DNA from: Bog-756 sp963769905
GTDB lineage: Bacteria; Actinomycetota; Acidimicrobiia; Acidimicrobiales; RAAP-2
Direction of reading: 5' to 3'
Length of the DNA stretch: 64,000 nt
Assembly: GCA_963769905.1 (NCBI GenBank)
Contig: CAVYNG010000002.1
Span: 1,240,001 to 1,304,000 of the forward strand
Below the pieces are notes generated by a model. It had not been told where the DNA came from and ran no database searches. It saw only the letters and a program-made list of their open reading frames with translations. Position 1 is the stretch's first letter, and each line of letters starts with the position of its first letter. Of the stretch, positions 50,916-58,567 are shown piece after piece. Made by a program: the position numbers and the translations under genes.

Positions 50916-52202
50916 ATGGTCACGCTCGTGGAGGATCTCCGGTTTCGCGGACTCGTCCACCAGATGACCGACCCCGCGGTCGGCGAGCACCTCGACGGCG
51001 ACTCGCTCACTGCCTACAGCGGGTTCGACCCCACTGCCGACAGTCTGCACGTCGGCCATCTCCTCCAGTTGTGCAACCTCCGCCGCCTCCAGCTCGCGGG
51101 ACACCGCCCGATCGCGGTGGCCGGCGGCGCGACGGGCTTGATCGGTGACCCCGGAGGGAAGTCCGAGGAGCGGTCGCTCCTCTCCCCGGAGGAGCTGCGG
51201 AGGAACACCGAAGGCATCCACGCCCAGTTGCGGCGGTTCCTCGAGCTGGACCGGGCCGAGGATGGGACGACCGCCGTCCTCGTCGACAACTCGGAGTGGC
51301 TCGGCTCTCTCTCGCTGCTCGAGTTCCTGAGGGAGGTCGGCAAGCACTTCACCGTCGGACAGATGACGGCCAAGGATTCGGTGCGCTCGAGGCTGGCACG
51401 ACCCGAGCAGGGCATCTCGTACACCGAATTCAGCTACATGCTCCTCCAGGCGTACGACTTCCTCCACCTCTTCGACACCTTCGGATGCCGGCTCCAACTC
51501 GGTGGCAGCGACCAGTGGGGCAACATCACCATGGGAATCGACCTGATCAAGAGGCTCCGGAGGGTCGAGGCGTGGGGGCTGACCACCCCGCTCGTGGTCA
51601 AGGCCGACGGCACCAAGTTCGGGAAGACCGAGAGCGGGTCGGTCTGGCTGGATCCGGCCCGGACCAGCCCGTACCAGCTCTACCAGTTCTTCCTCAGGTC
51701 CGAGGACGAGGTGGTCGGGACCTACCTCCGCTACTTCACCTTTCTCCCCCACGCAGCGATCACCGAACTCGATCGGGCGACAGCGGAACATCCCGAGCGC
51801 CGGGAGGCCCAGCGTGCGCTCGCCCGGCAGGTGTGCACCCTCGTGCACGGTCCGGAGGAGACCCGACGAGCCGAGGAGGCCGCGGCAGCGCTCTTCGGTG
51901 AAGGGGTGACCCTCCTCGACGAGCGCTCACTCCTCGACGTGTTCGCCGAGGCGCCCTCCACCGCGGTCGCGCGCGGTCTCCTCGACGACGGGGGCGTGGC
52001 CCTGATCGACCTTCTGGCCGAAGCCGGGGTCCTCCCGTCGAAGAGCCGGGCGCGCTCGACGGTCGAGCAAGGGGGGATCTACGTGAACAACCGCCGCGAG
52101 ATCGACGTGGAGCGCTCCATCCGCGCGGACGACCTGATCGCGGGCAGGTATCTCGTGCTCCGGCGCGGGAAGCGCGACTACCACCTGGTGAGCTTCGCCT
52201 GA
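50916..52202 (+). CDS. tyrS: tyrosyl-tRNA synthetase
   Basis: Class I synthetase of 428 residues. YSGFDPTADSLHVGHLL contains the HIGH-type motif (His45, His48), QLGGSDQWGNI the tyrosine/tRNA segment, and KADGTKFGKTESGSVWLD the KMSKS-type loop (KFGKT, about 234). A C-terminal S4 RNA-binding domain starts near 362 (KSRARSTVEQGGIYVNN). The KFGKT form and S4 domain define the TyrRS group 1 (TyrS) lineage. ATG 50916; the region upstream is shared with the divergent carotenoid oxygenase. Confidence 0.97.
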   Translation: MVTLVEDLRFRGLVHQMTDPAVGEHLDGDSLTAYSGFDPTADSLHVGHLLQLCNLRRLQLAGHRPIAVAGGATGLIGDPGGKSEERSLLSPEELRRNTEGIHAQLRRFLELDRAEDGTTAVLVDNSEWLGSLSLLEFLREVGKHFTVGQMTAKDSVRSRLARPEQGISYTEFSYMLLQAYDFLHLFDTFGCRLQLGGSDQWGNITMGIDLIKRLRRVEAWGLTTPLVVKADGTKFGKTESGSVWLDPARTSPYQLYQFFLRSEDEVVGTYLRYFTFLPHAAITELDRATAEHPERREAQRALARQVCTLVHGPEETRRAEEAAAALFGEGVTLLDERSLLDVFAEAPSTAVARGLLDDGGVALIDLLAEAGVLPSKSRARSTVEQGGIYVNNRREIDVERSIRADDLIAGRYLVLRRGKRDYHLVSFA

Positions 52203-52255
52203 GCGGGCTCACCTCGTGCGGGCTGCGCGGCGATCACCACCCCCGACCCGGGTCG

Positions 52256-52261
52256 TACACT
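52256..52261 (+). promoter_or_regulatory. leaderless -10 element of the DUF3151 gene
   Basis: TACACT ends 7 bases before ATG 52269. Confidence 0.55.
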
Positions 52262-52268
52262 GAGCCCG

Positions 52269-52742
52269 ATGACGGGTACTGGGGCGAGCGATCGCGACAC
52301 GTCCTCCGTGCGGCTCACCACCGGGCTGCCCGAGACGGTCCTCGCGGCGGAGCCGCAGGCGGTCAGCGACGGACTCACCGCCTCCGAGGCGCTCTCGGGC
52401 GAGGAGCAACGGCAGGCGGTGTCCGAGGTGGTGAGGGCGCACCCAGCCTCCTCGACGGCGTGGGCCGCGCTCGGCTCGCTCGCCCGAGACGACGTGGAGG
52501 CCTACGCGTGCTTCCGGGTCGGCTACCACCGCGGGCTCGATGCACTCCGGCGGGTCGGGTGGAAGGGATCGGGTCTCGTGCGCTTCGAGCACCCCTCCAA
52601 CCGCGGCTTCCTCCGCTGCGTGAACGGCCTGAGTGCGTCCGCCGGTGCGATCGGCGAGGTCGACGAGGAGGAGCGGAGCGCGCAGTTCCTGCGCCAGCTC
52701 GACCCGACCTGGGATCCCGGCCGGACCGACTTCCCGAGGTGA
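52269..52742 (+). CDS. DUF3151 family protein
   Basis: A protein of 157 residues. The pattern TTGLPETVL, ...HPASSTAWAALGSLA..., then AYACFRVGYHRGLDALRRVGWKG and HPSNRGFLRCVNGLSASAGAIGEVDEEER, is that of DUF3151, a soluble helical protein found in most actinobacteria. The RVGYHRGLDALR block is like a TPR helix pair. Role unknown. Its stop overlaps the lipoprotein gene. Confidence 0.87.
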   Translation: MTGTGASDRDTSSVRLTTGLPETVLAAEPQAVSDGLTASEALSGEEQRQAVSEVVRAHPASSTAWAALGSLARDDVEAYACFRVGYHRGLDALRRVGWKGSGLVRFEHPSNRGFLRCVNGLSASAGAIGEVDEEERSAQFLRQLDPTWDPGRTDFPR

Positions 52743-53263
52743 CCCGCGGCCGCCACGGTCGCCGCGGACCTGTGGTCGTCTCGGTGGTCCTCCTCGCTCT
52801 GCTGCTCGCCGCGTGCGCGGGCCAGGAGCAGAGCGGCCCGCCGGCCGCGCGGGTTACCACCTGGGTGGCAGGTTCCGGCGGCGGCTCGGCGATCGGCACC
52901 CTCCGGGCCGACGTCGCCAACGTCGACTACGTGCTCTCCCGGCACGAGTCGGCCGGTCCGATCCGCACGGCCTGCGCGCTGCTCACCGACGACGCGGAGA
53001 CCGCCATCGGGGATCTGCCGACGCCCGACGGCACGCTCACCGCCGACCTCGACACCGCCTACACCGATGCAGCGGCCGCCGGGGACGACTGCTACAACGG
53101 TGCCTCGGGCAACCAATCGCTGCTCGAGCGCTCCACGCGCGAGCGGACCAAGCTCGCCCCGCTGCTCTCCACCGCGATCGACCGGATCGTGGCGGTCACC
53201 GGCCGTCCGCCCTCGACGTCCACCACCGCACCGGCGGGCAACCTCGACCCGTTCGGCGGCTGA
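52739..53263 (+). CDS. secreted lipoprotein of unknown function
   Basis: A protein of 174 residues from GTG 52739. A basic N-terminus and hydrophobic core lead to the lipobox LLLAAC with Cys26 as lipidation site. The mature part is small and helical, with two Cys residues (in RTACALLTDD and GDDCYNG) that may form a disulphide and a C-terminal Thr/Pro/Gly stretch. It overlaps the DUF3151 stop as GTGA. Family not recognised. Confidence 0.78.
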   Translation: MTRGRHGRRGPVVVSVVLLALLLAACAGQEQSGPPAARVTTWVAGSGGGSAIGTLRADVANVDYVLSRHESAGPIRTACALLTDDAETAIGDLPTPDGTLTADLDTAYTDAAAAGDDCYNGASGNQSLLERSTRERTKLAPLLSTAIDRIVAVTGRPPSTSTTAPAGNLDPFGG

Positions 53264-53265
53264 GC

Positions 53266-53850
53266 GTGCCCCTTCCCGAGTCCGGAGTCGGGCCGATCCC
53301 GGAGGGACGGGATCCCGACGAGTACGAGCGACTGCGCCGGCGGGTGCTCTGGTCGATGCCCACCGGGTTGTTCGTCGTCGGCAGCCGTCTCGAGGACCGG
53401 AGGAACCTGATGACCGCCAACTGGGTCATGCAGGTGGCGACTGTTCCGAAACTGGTCGCGGTCGCGATCGAAGCGGGCTCGGTCACTCGTGAGCTCGTCG
53501 AACGCGGCAACTGCTTCGCGGTGAGCATCCTCCCGAAGGAAGCTCGGAGCGTGGTTCGCCGATTCGTCAAGCCGGTCACTGCGGCCGAGATCGGCGACGA
53601 CGGCGCAGTCGTGTCGATGGCCGGGGAGCCGGTGCGCGAGGTGACCGGTGGTCTCCCCTGCGTGGCGTCCGCGCTCGGATGGCTGTCGTGCGAGGTTCGC
53701 CACCTCCTCGAGTGGGACGCTTCGGGGAACTCGCCGGCGAGCCATGTCCTGGTAGTGGGCGAGGTGGTCGACGCGGGCGAGTGGCGGGAGACGGCCGGGC
53801 CGGCCGCCGCGCTGGCGATGAGCGACACCCGTATGAACTACGGAGGATGA
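53266..53850 (+). CDS. flavin reductase family protein
   Basis: A protein of 194 residues of the FMN-binding flavin-reductase-like split barrel. LWSMPTGLFVVGSRLEDRRNLMTANWVMQV is the characteristic FMN-contacting block, followed by VAIEAGSVTRELVERGNCFAVSIL and a C-terminal VLVVGEVVDAG strand. It may supply reduced FMN to an unknown monooxygenase or act alone. GTG 53266, two bases after the lipoprotein stop. Confidence 0.88.
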   Translation: MPLPESGVGPIPEGRDPDEYERLRRRVLWSMPTGLFVVGSRLEDRRNLMTANWVMQVATVPKLVAVAIEAGSVTRELVERGNCFAVSILPKEARSVVRRFVKPVTAAEIGDDGAVVSMAGEPVREVTGGLPCVASALGWLSCEVRHLLEWDASGNSPASHVLVVGEVVDAGEWRETAGPAAALAMSDTRMNYGG

Positions 53851-53856
53851 CCGGCG

Positions 53857-54093
53857 TCAGCCCTCGGCCGGTGGCGAGCTCGCCCGGAGGTCGATGCGCA
53901 GGGTGAGGATCCCGTCGACCAGTTCGGCGTCCGCGTCACCGATCATCGCGAAGTCCATGTAGTCGTTGTTTGCCTGCTCGATGAAGCGCTTGCGCTCGGG
54001 CCCCTCGACCGGGGGCAACGACCGCGCTCGGACGGCCTCGGCGCGGTCCCGGAACCGGACGACCATGGCCTGCGTATCGAATCGGTCTGACAT
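53857..54093 (-). CDS. small protein of unknown function (78 residues)
   Basis: Acidic small protein, MSDRFDTQAMVVRFRDRAEAVRARS..., with an amphipathic helical centre (RKRFIEQANNDYMDFAMIGDA) and a beta-like end (ELVDGILTLRIDLR). No signal or membrane segment. Supported by codon use and a TACCAT hexamer 6 bases before its ATG. Converges with the flavin reductase, six bases apart. Confidence 0.72.
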   Translation of the reverse strand: MSDRFDTQAMVVRFRDRAEAVRARSLPPVEGPERKRFIEQANNDYMDFAMIGDADAELVDGILTLRIDLRASSPPAEG

Positions 54094-54099
54094 GCTGCG

Positions 54100-54105
54100 A
54101 TGGTA
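54100..54105 (-). promoter_or_regulatory. leaderless -10 element of the 78-residue gene
   Basis: Minus-strand TACCAT, 6 bases before the ATG at 54093. Confidence 0.45.
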
Positions 54106-54230
54106 CCGGCGCCGGCGACGCGCGCCGCCTGCCGACCGCCAGGACTACACTGATCTGCGTTGGTCTCGACGGGCCCCCGGCACCCTTGAAGCGGGGGCAT
54201 GCCACCTTCAGTCGGCAAGGAGTTGTTTCC

Positions 54231-54440
54231 GTGAAGAAGGGACGTCATCGCCGCTTCGAGGAAGCGCGCAGCCTGAAGCGTTCGGTCGCCACGGCCTCGA
54301 GGCGCTGCCCCGAGTGCAGCGCCGAACCCGAAGACGAGCATGCGACGTGGTGTCGCGCGACCGAGGACGACTTCGACGAGATCCTCGGAAACACCCCGCA
54401 CGAGGCGTCGAGCGCCGAGGACGATCCTCTGGCCGAGTAG
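54231..54440 (+). CDS. small Cys-containing protein of unknown function (69 residues)
   Basis: Starts at GTG 54231, supported by AAGGAG eight bases upstream. A basic N-terminus (KKGRHRRFEEARSLKRS) is followed by CPEC and a third Cys in HATWC, a possible incomplete zinc ribbon, and then by an acidic tail. Candidate RNA- or ribosome-associated small protein by composition only. An ATG 15 codons upstream is in frame but lacks a good ribosome site. Confidence 0.65.
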   Translation: MKKGRHRRFEEARSLKRSVATASRRCPECSAEPEDEHATWCRATEDDFDEILGNTPHEASSAEDDPLAE

Positions 54441-54455
54441 CCCCGCGGAGCGGGG
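54441..54455. terminator. hairpin between convergent small gene and Cys-rich gene
   Basis: CCCCGC-GGA-GCGGGG, a perfect 6-bp stem immediately after the TAG stop at 54438-54440. No T-run. Probably a bidirectional terminator. Confidence 0.5.
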
Positions 54456-54476
54456 ACCGGGCGACCGGATCTCGCG

Positions 54477-55229
54477 TCAGCGTCGCACGACGGGGTGGGG
54501 GAGCGGCGTCACCGAGCCGGCACGCGTCCGACGTCCTTCGAGGTAGGCCGCAAGCATCTTGTAGACCTTCTTGCTCGACATGGTCTCGAGCTCGCGTCGC
54601 ATCTCGACGTAGACGGGATCTCGACCCACGAACGCGGCGGGGTCCTCGGTGCACCACCAGTGGAAGTCTTCGCCGCCCTTCCCCCAGTGCCGACGGTCCC
54701 ACTGACGGACCACCGAGGTCACCCGGCCGTCCGGAGAAGTCTCGTCCTCGCGCCGGAGCGGCAGCTGCCAGCACACCTCCGGTTTGAACTCGACGTGGCT
54801 CTTCCCCTCCGCGAGGGCGGCGAGGTGGAGCGCGCAGCCCGCACCGGCAGGGAAGCCCGGCCGGTTGAGGAAGATGCACGCGTCGTCGACGATGCGGGTG
54901 CCGAGCTCACCGCCAGGCAGCTTCTTCACCACGCCGCCCCGGCGCCCTTTCCGGTGGAACTGCCAGATGTCGGGAGTGAGCTTGGCCGCCGCCCGCTCGA
55001 CGGTGCGCGCATCCTTCTTGCCGGTGAAGTGCGCCCCGTACGAGCAGCACCCCTGCTCCAGCTCGGGCGCCGGCCCGGTGAGCACCCCCTGGCAGCCCTG
55101 CCCGTAGATGCAGGTCCAGGAGCTGGTCAGGAAGGTGACGTCGAAGAGCCAGATTCGCTCCTCGTCCGGGTCGTCGAAGCTGACCCATTCGTGGGCATCA
55201 GCGGGCACGCGCTCGTGGGGTCGTGGCAC
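54477..55229 (-). CDS. cysteine-cluster protein of unknown function
   Basis: A protein of 250 residues. Cys residues occur in spaced groups: SWTCIYGQGCQGVL, QGCCSYGAHFTG, DACIFLNRP, GCALHLAAL and EVCWQLPLRR, ending with FHWWCTEDP. The pattern resembles the YkgJ/DUF3109 class of possible Zn- or Fe-S-binding proteins, but I cannot confirm the family. Start GTG 55229 (GTG 55208 is an alternative). It is divergent from an Nfu-type Fe-S protein with only 18 bases between the starts, which hints at a metal or cluster role. Confidence 0.78.
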   Translation of the reverse strand: MPRPHERVPADAHEWVSFDDPDEERIWLFDVTFLTSSWTCIYGQGCQGVLTGPAPELEQGCCSYGAHFTGKKDARTVERAAAKLTPDIWQFHRKGRRGGVVKKLPGGELGTRIVDDACIFLNRPGFPAGAGCALHLAALAEGKSHVEFKPEVCWQLPLRREDETSPDGRVTSVVRQWDRRHWGKGGEDFHWWCTEDPAAFVGRDPVYVEMRRELETMSSKKVYKMLAAYLEGRRTRAGSVTPLPHPVVRR

Positions 55230-55234
55230 GCACT

Positions 55235-55241
55235 TATGATG
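55235..55241. promoter_or_regulatory. overlapping divergent -10 elements (nfu and Cys-cluster gene)
   Basis: Plus-strand TATGAT (55235-55240) ends 7 bases before ATG 55248. On the minus strand CATCAT (complement of 55236-55241) ends 6 bases before GTG 55229. The two promoters use nearly the same bases, so transcription should be mutually exclusive. Confidence 0.5.
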
Positions 55242-55247
55242 GCAGGC

Positions 55248-55913
55248 ATGAGCACCGCTGGCGACGACCTCGATCACGACGGCATCCGCCCGGTGGTGAC
55301 CCTCACCGAGGCCGCCCGGTCGACGGTGCTCGACGTGCTCTCCCGCGAGGCCGACTCGGCGTCGCTCGCGCTGTGGATCGAGGTCAGCGGCGAACGCAAC
55401 GGGGCGTACGCCTACGACATGTACTTCCAGGCGCTCGCGGACGCGGGAGCTGCCGACGTGCTCCAGCACGACGACGAGCTCCCCGTCGTGATACCGGCGA
55501 CCAGTGTGGACCGAATGCGTGGCGCGACGCTCGACGAAGCCGACGAGGCCGGCGGCGAGGGCGGACTGGTGATCGTCAACCCGAATACGCCGCCGTCGGT
55601 CGCGCCCGGGGCGGCGCCGCCCGCGGTCGACCTCTCCGATCCACTCGCCCAACGAGTCGTGGCGGTCCTCGACGAGCAGGTGAACCCTTCGATCGCCGCG
55701 CACGGTGGGCGCGCCGACCTGGTCGCGGTCGAGAGCGGATCGGTCTACCTCCGACTGAGCGGTGGTTGCCAGGGATGCGGGATGGCGAAGGCCACCCTCT
55801 CTCAGGGAATCGAAGTCATCCTCCGCGAAGCCATCCCGGAAATCGCAGAGATCGTCGACGTGACCGATCACGCCGACGGTACGAACCCCTACTACGAGCC
55901 GGCGAGCGGCTGA
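55248..55913 (+). CDS. nfuA: Nfu-type iron-sulfur carrier
   Basis: A protein of 221 residues in two domains, as in E. coli NfuA. The N-terminal part (about 15-115; VTLTEAARSTVLDVLSRE, LALWIEVSGERNGAYAYDMYF) looks like an A-type carrier but has no cysteine. The C-terminal NifU domain (from about 128) has LRLSGGCQGCGMAKATL with Cys174 and Cys177, which would bridge a 4Fe-4S cluster between two monomers. It delivers clusters to client proteins. No other Fe-S assembly gene is adjacent. Confidence 0.92.
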   Translation: MSTAGDDLDHDGIRPVVTLTEAARSTVLDVLSREADSASLALWIEVSGERNGAYAYDMYFQALADAGAADVLQHDDELPVVIPATSVDRMRGATLDEADEAGGEGGLVIVNPNTPPSVAPGAAPPAVDLSDPLAQRVVAVLDEQVNPSIAAHGGRADLVAVESGSVYLRLSGGCQGCGMAKATLSQGIEVILREAIPEIAEIVDVTDHADGTNPYYEPASG

Positions 55914-55918
55914 TCGCC

Positions 55919-55939
55919 CGTACCGTTCCGTCCGGTACG
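55919..55939 (+). terminator. hairpin after nfuA
   Basis: CGTACCG / CGGTACG, perfect 7-bp arms with a 7-base loop, 5 bases after the nfuA stop. No T-run; terminator or operator. Confidence 0.4.
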
Positions 55940-55994
55940 ACACGTCCGACCCCCGCGCTGCGCGGGAATACCCTTCGTGGACAACCCGGTCCGG

Positions 55995-56000
55995 TACCGT
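55995..56000 (+). promoter_or_regulatory. leaderless -10 element of the prepilin peptidase gene
   Basis: TACCGT ends 6 bases before GTG 56007. Confidence 0.45.
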
Positions 56001-56006
56001 GCGGGT

Positions 56007-56780
56007 GTGGACGTGCTCCTCGTCGCCGGGACGGCACTGGTCGGCGTCGCGGCAGGAGCTGCGCTCGACCCGGTGGGACAGCAACTGGCCGACGCGAGCG
56101 CCGCGGCCGAAGCGGCGCGCCGAACCGCGGAGAGCACGCCCGACGAGAGCCCGCGCGCGGTCGCCGACGCACCCGTCGGGACCCGGCTGGGCCACTTGCT
56201 GCCGTCCGGGAGATCCCCGGGTCGCACCGCGAGCGCGGCACTCGCGACCGGGGTGCTTTTCGGCGCCGCCGCAGCCCACTTCGGATGGCACCTCATCCTG
56301 GTTCCCTACTGCGTCTTCTTCGCGATGCTGGTGACGATCTCGATCACCGACCTCAGCCACCGACTGGTCCCGCGACACCTGGTCTACGGGGGCATGGCGT
56401 TGATCGTCCCGCTGCTCGTCGTGACCGCGGGCTTGGCGGGGACATGGCACGACCTGGTCGGATCGATCGTCTCCGGGGCATGTGCGTTCGGCCTCTTCTT
56501 CGTCGTCTGGTGGTTCGTGCCCCGCGGCATGGGATTCGGCGACGTGCGCCTCGCGGGCGCGATCGGCTTCACCGTCGGGTACCTCAGCTTCCTCCACGCG
56601 TACGTCGCCTTCCTCGTCGGGTTCGTGGTGGGGACGATCTTCGGTCTGGCCGTCATGGTGGTCTCGGCGTCGGGACGCAAGACTCGGATCCCGTTCGCGC
56701 CCTCCCTGGCGGTCGGTGCGGTCATCGCCGTCCTCTGGGGCGGCCACCTCGCGCACGGCCTGTTCCACTCGGGGTCGTGA
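56007..56780 (+). CDS. prepilin peptidase, A24 family
   Basis: A membrane aspartic peptidase of 257 residues with about seven helices. The two catalytic Asp lie in TISITDLSHRLVPRHLVYG (about 115) and GMGFGDVRLAGAIG (about 177). The N-terminal cytoplasmic region is Ala/Arg-rich and lacks the Cys-rich methyltransferase domain of full TadV/PilD enzymes. GTG 56007 fits the leaderless pattern and a membrane-starting N-terminus; GTG 55977 would add 10 residues. No pilin or type IV/Tad secretion gene is nearby. Confidence 0.87.
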   Translation: MDVLLVAGTALVGVAAGAALDPVGQQLADASAAAEAARRTAESTPDESPRAVADAPVGTRLGHLLPSGRSPGRTASAALATGVLFGAAAAHFGWHLILVPYCVFFAMLVTISITDLSHRLVPRHLVYGGMALIVPLLVVTAGLAGTWHDLVGSIVSGACAFGLFFVVWWFVPRGMGFGDVRLAGAIGFTVGYLSFLHAYVAFLVGFVVGTIFGLAVMVVSASGRKTRIPFAPSLAVGAVIAVLWGGHLAHGLFHSGS

Positions 56781-56816
56781 GCGGGTCGTCGGGGCTGCCA
56801 CGCGCAGGCTCCCGGT

Positions 56817-56822
56817 TAGATT
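56817..56822 (+). promoter_or_regulatory. leaderless -10 element of aroC
   Basis: TAGATT ends 7 bases before ATG 56830; no ribosome-binding site. Confidence 0.5.
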
Positions 56823-56829
56823 TGCCTGG

Positions 56830-58047
56830 ATGCTGCGATTCCTGACCGCCGGCGAGTCCCACGGGCGTGCGCTCGTGGTCGTCGTGGAAGGCCTCCCAGC
56901 CGGCCTGCCGGTGACCGTGGGGGACTTCGAGCGCGAGCTCGCCCGGCGGCGGCTCGGGTTCGGTCGTGGGCCGCGGATGCGCTTCGAGGCGGATCAATTG
57001 ACCATCCTCGGCGGCGTCCGGCACGGCCGCACCCTCGGTTCACCGGTCGCGATCGAGATCGCGAACACCGAGTGGCCGAAGTGGGAAGAGGAGATGTCGC
57101 CCGCACCGGGCAGTCCGGCCAAGGTGCTCACCCAACCGCGGCCGGGGCACGCCGACCTGGCCGGGATGCTGAAGTACGGGTTCGCCGATGCTCGTGACGT
57201 GCTCGAACGCGCGTCGGCTCGCGAGACCGCCGCGCGGGTCGCCGCGGGAACCCTCGCCAAGCGGCTCCTCGGAGAGATCGGCATCGCGGTGATCAGCCAC
57301 ACGGTCCAGCTCGGGGCCGCCTGCGCGCCGACCGAGCCGTTGCCCGAAGTCGCGGACCTGCCCCGGATCGACGACTCGCCGGTGCGATGTGCGGACCCCG
57401 GAGCCGAGGCGGAGATGGTGGCGGAGGTCAAGGCGGCCGCCAAGGCCGGCGACTCACTCGGCGGCGCGACCCAGGTCGTCGCCTACGGCGTGCCGGTCGG
57501 GCTCGGGAGCTATGTGCACTGGGATCGCCGGCTCGACGGCGCGCTGGCCGGTGCGTTGATGAGCATCCAGGCGGTCAAGGCGGTCGAGCTGGGGGAGGGG
57601 TCGGAGCTCGCCGGCCGAAGGGGCTCGGAGGGCCACGACGCGATCCGGCTCGCCGACGCCGACGACGAGGCCGCCACTTCGCTCGGGGGCGGCTACGCGC
57701 GGGACACCCATCGCGCCGGCGGAGTCGAAGGCGGGATCTCGACGGGCTCGCCGATCGTGGCGCGGGTCACCATGAAACCGCTCGCCACGCTCAACCGCCC
57801 GACACTCGGCACCGTGGACATGGCCACCGGGGAGTCGACGGTCTCGTTCAAGGAGCGGACCGACGTGACGGCGGTTCCGGCGATGGGTGTAGTGGCGGAG
57901 ACGATGGCAGCGCTCGTGCTGGCACGAGAGGCCCTCCGCAAGTTCGGGGGTGACTCCCTCGCGGAGTTCCGCCGCAATCATGACGCGTACCTCGCCGAGC
58001 TCGGCGAGACGCCCTCGGCGGCCGAGCTGCCGGCGAGTGATGGCTGA
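56830..58047 (+). CDS. aroC: chorismate synthase
   Basis: FMN-dependent enzyme of 405 residues that converts EPSP to chorismate, the last step of the shikimate pathway. LRFLTAGESHGRALVVVVEGLPAG, GRGPRMRFEADQLTILGGVRHGRTLGSP (split in the fold), RPGHADLAGMLKYG, DARDVLERASARETAARVAAG and KERTDVTAVPAMGVVAE cover the family signatures. First gene of aroC-aroK-aroB-aroQ, each overlapping the next. Confidence 0.97.
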   Translation: MLRFLTAGESHGRALVVVVEGLPAGLPVTVGDFERELARRRLGFGRGPRMRFEADQLTILGGVRHGRTLGSPVAIEIANTEWPKWEEEMSPAPGSPAKVLTQPRPGHADLAGMLKYGFADARDVLERASARETAARVAAGTLAKRLLGEIGIAVISHTVQLGAACAPTEPLPEVADLPRIDDSPVRCADPGAEAEMVAEVKAAAKAGDSLGGATQVVAYGVPVGLGSYVHWDRRLDGALAGALMSIQAVKAVELGEGSELAGRRGSEGHDAIRLADADDEAATSLGGGYARDTHRAGGVEGGISTGSPIVARVTMKPLATLNRPTLGTVDMATGESTVSFKERTDVTAVPAMGVVAETMAALVLAREALRKFGGDSLAEFRRNHDAYLAELGETPSAAELPASDG

Positions 58048-58567
58048 ACGACTCGTCCTGATCGGGATGATGGGCGCCGGCAAGACGACGGTCGGGCGGC
58101 TCTGCGCCGAACGACTCGCTTGGGAGTACCTCGACTCCGACGCGCAGGTGGTCGCGGGGACGGGGCGCACGGTCCCCGAGCTCTTCGCCGACGAGGGTGA
58201 GGAAGTGTTCCGCGCCCACGAGACCCGCGTCCTCCAAGAGGCCTTGAGCGGTGAGGAGCCGGTGGTGGTCTCCGCCGCCGGCGGCGTCGTGCTCTCGGAG
58301 GACAATCGCGCGCTCTTGCGCGAGGCGGCGATGGTGGTCTGGCTGCGGGCGGACGTGGGCACCCTGGCCGGCCGGGTGGGGGAGGGTGCGGGTCGACCGT
58401 TGCTCGACACCGATCCGGCCACGTCGCTCGCGGCACTCGACGAGGTCCGCCGTCCCCTGTACGCGTCCGTCGCGCACGCGGTGGTGGACGTCGACGAGCT
58501 CTCACCCGACGAAGTGGTGGATCGGGTGATGGCCGAGGTCGAGCGCGCGTCCGGAGGCCGGCGGTGA
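58040..58567 (+). CDS. aroK: shikimate kinase
   Basis: P-loop kinase of 175 residues: Walker A GMMGAGKTTVG (about 9-19), shikimate-binding DSD in EYLDSDAQV, ELFADEGEEVFRAHE and GGVVLS, and the LID-type RPLLDTDP. ATG 58040 overlaps the aroC stop; an in-frame GTG directly upstream (58037) is possible. Confidence 0.95.
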   Translation: MAERLVLIGMMGAGKTTVGRLCAERLAWEYLDSDAQVVAGTGRTVPELFADEGEEVFRAHETRVLQEALSGEEPVVVSAAGGVVLSEDNRALLREAAMVVWLRADVGTLAGRVGEGAGRPLLDTDPATSLAALDEVRRPLYASVAHAVVDVDELSPDEVVDRVMAEVERASGGRR

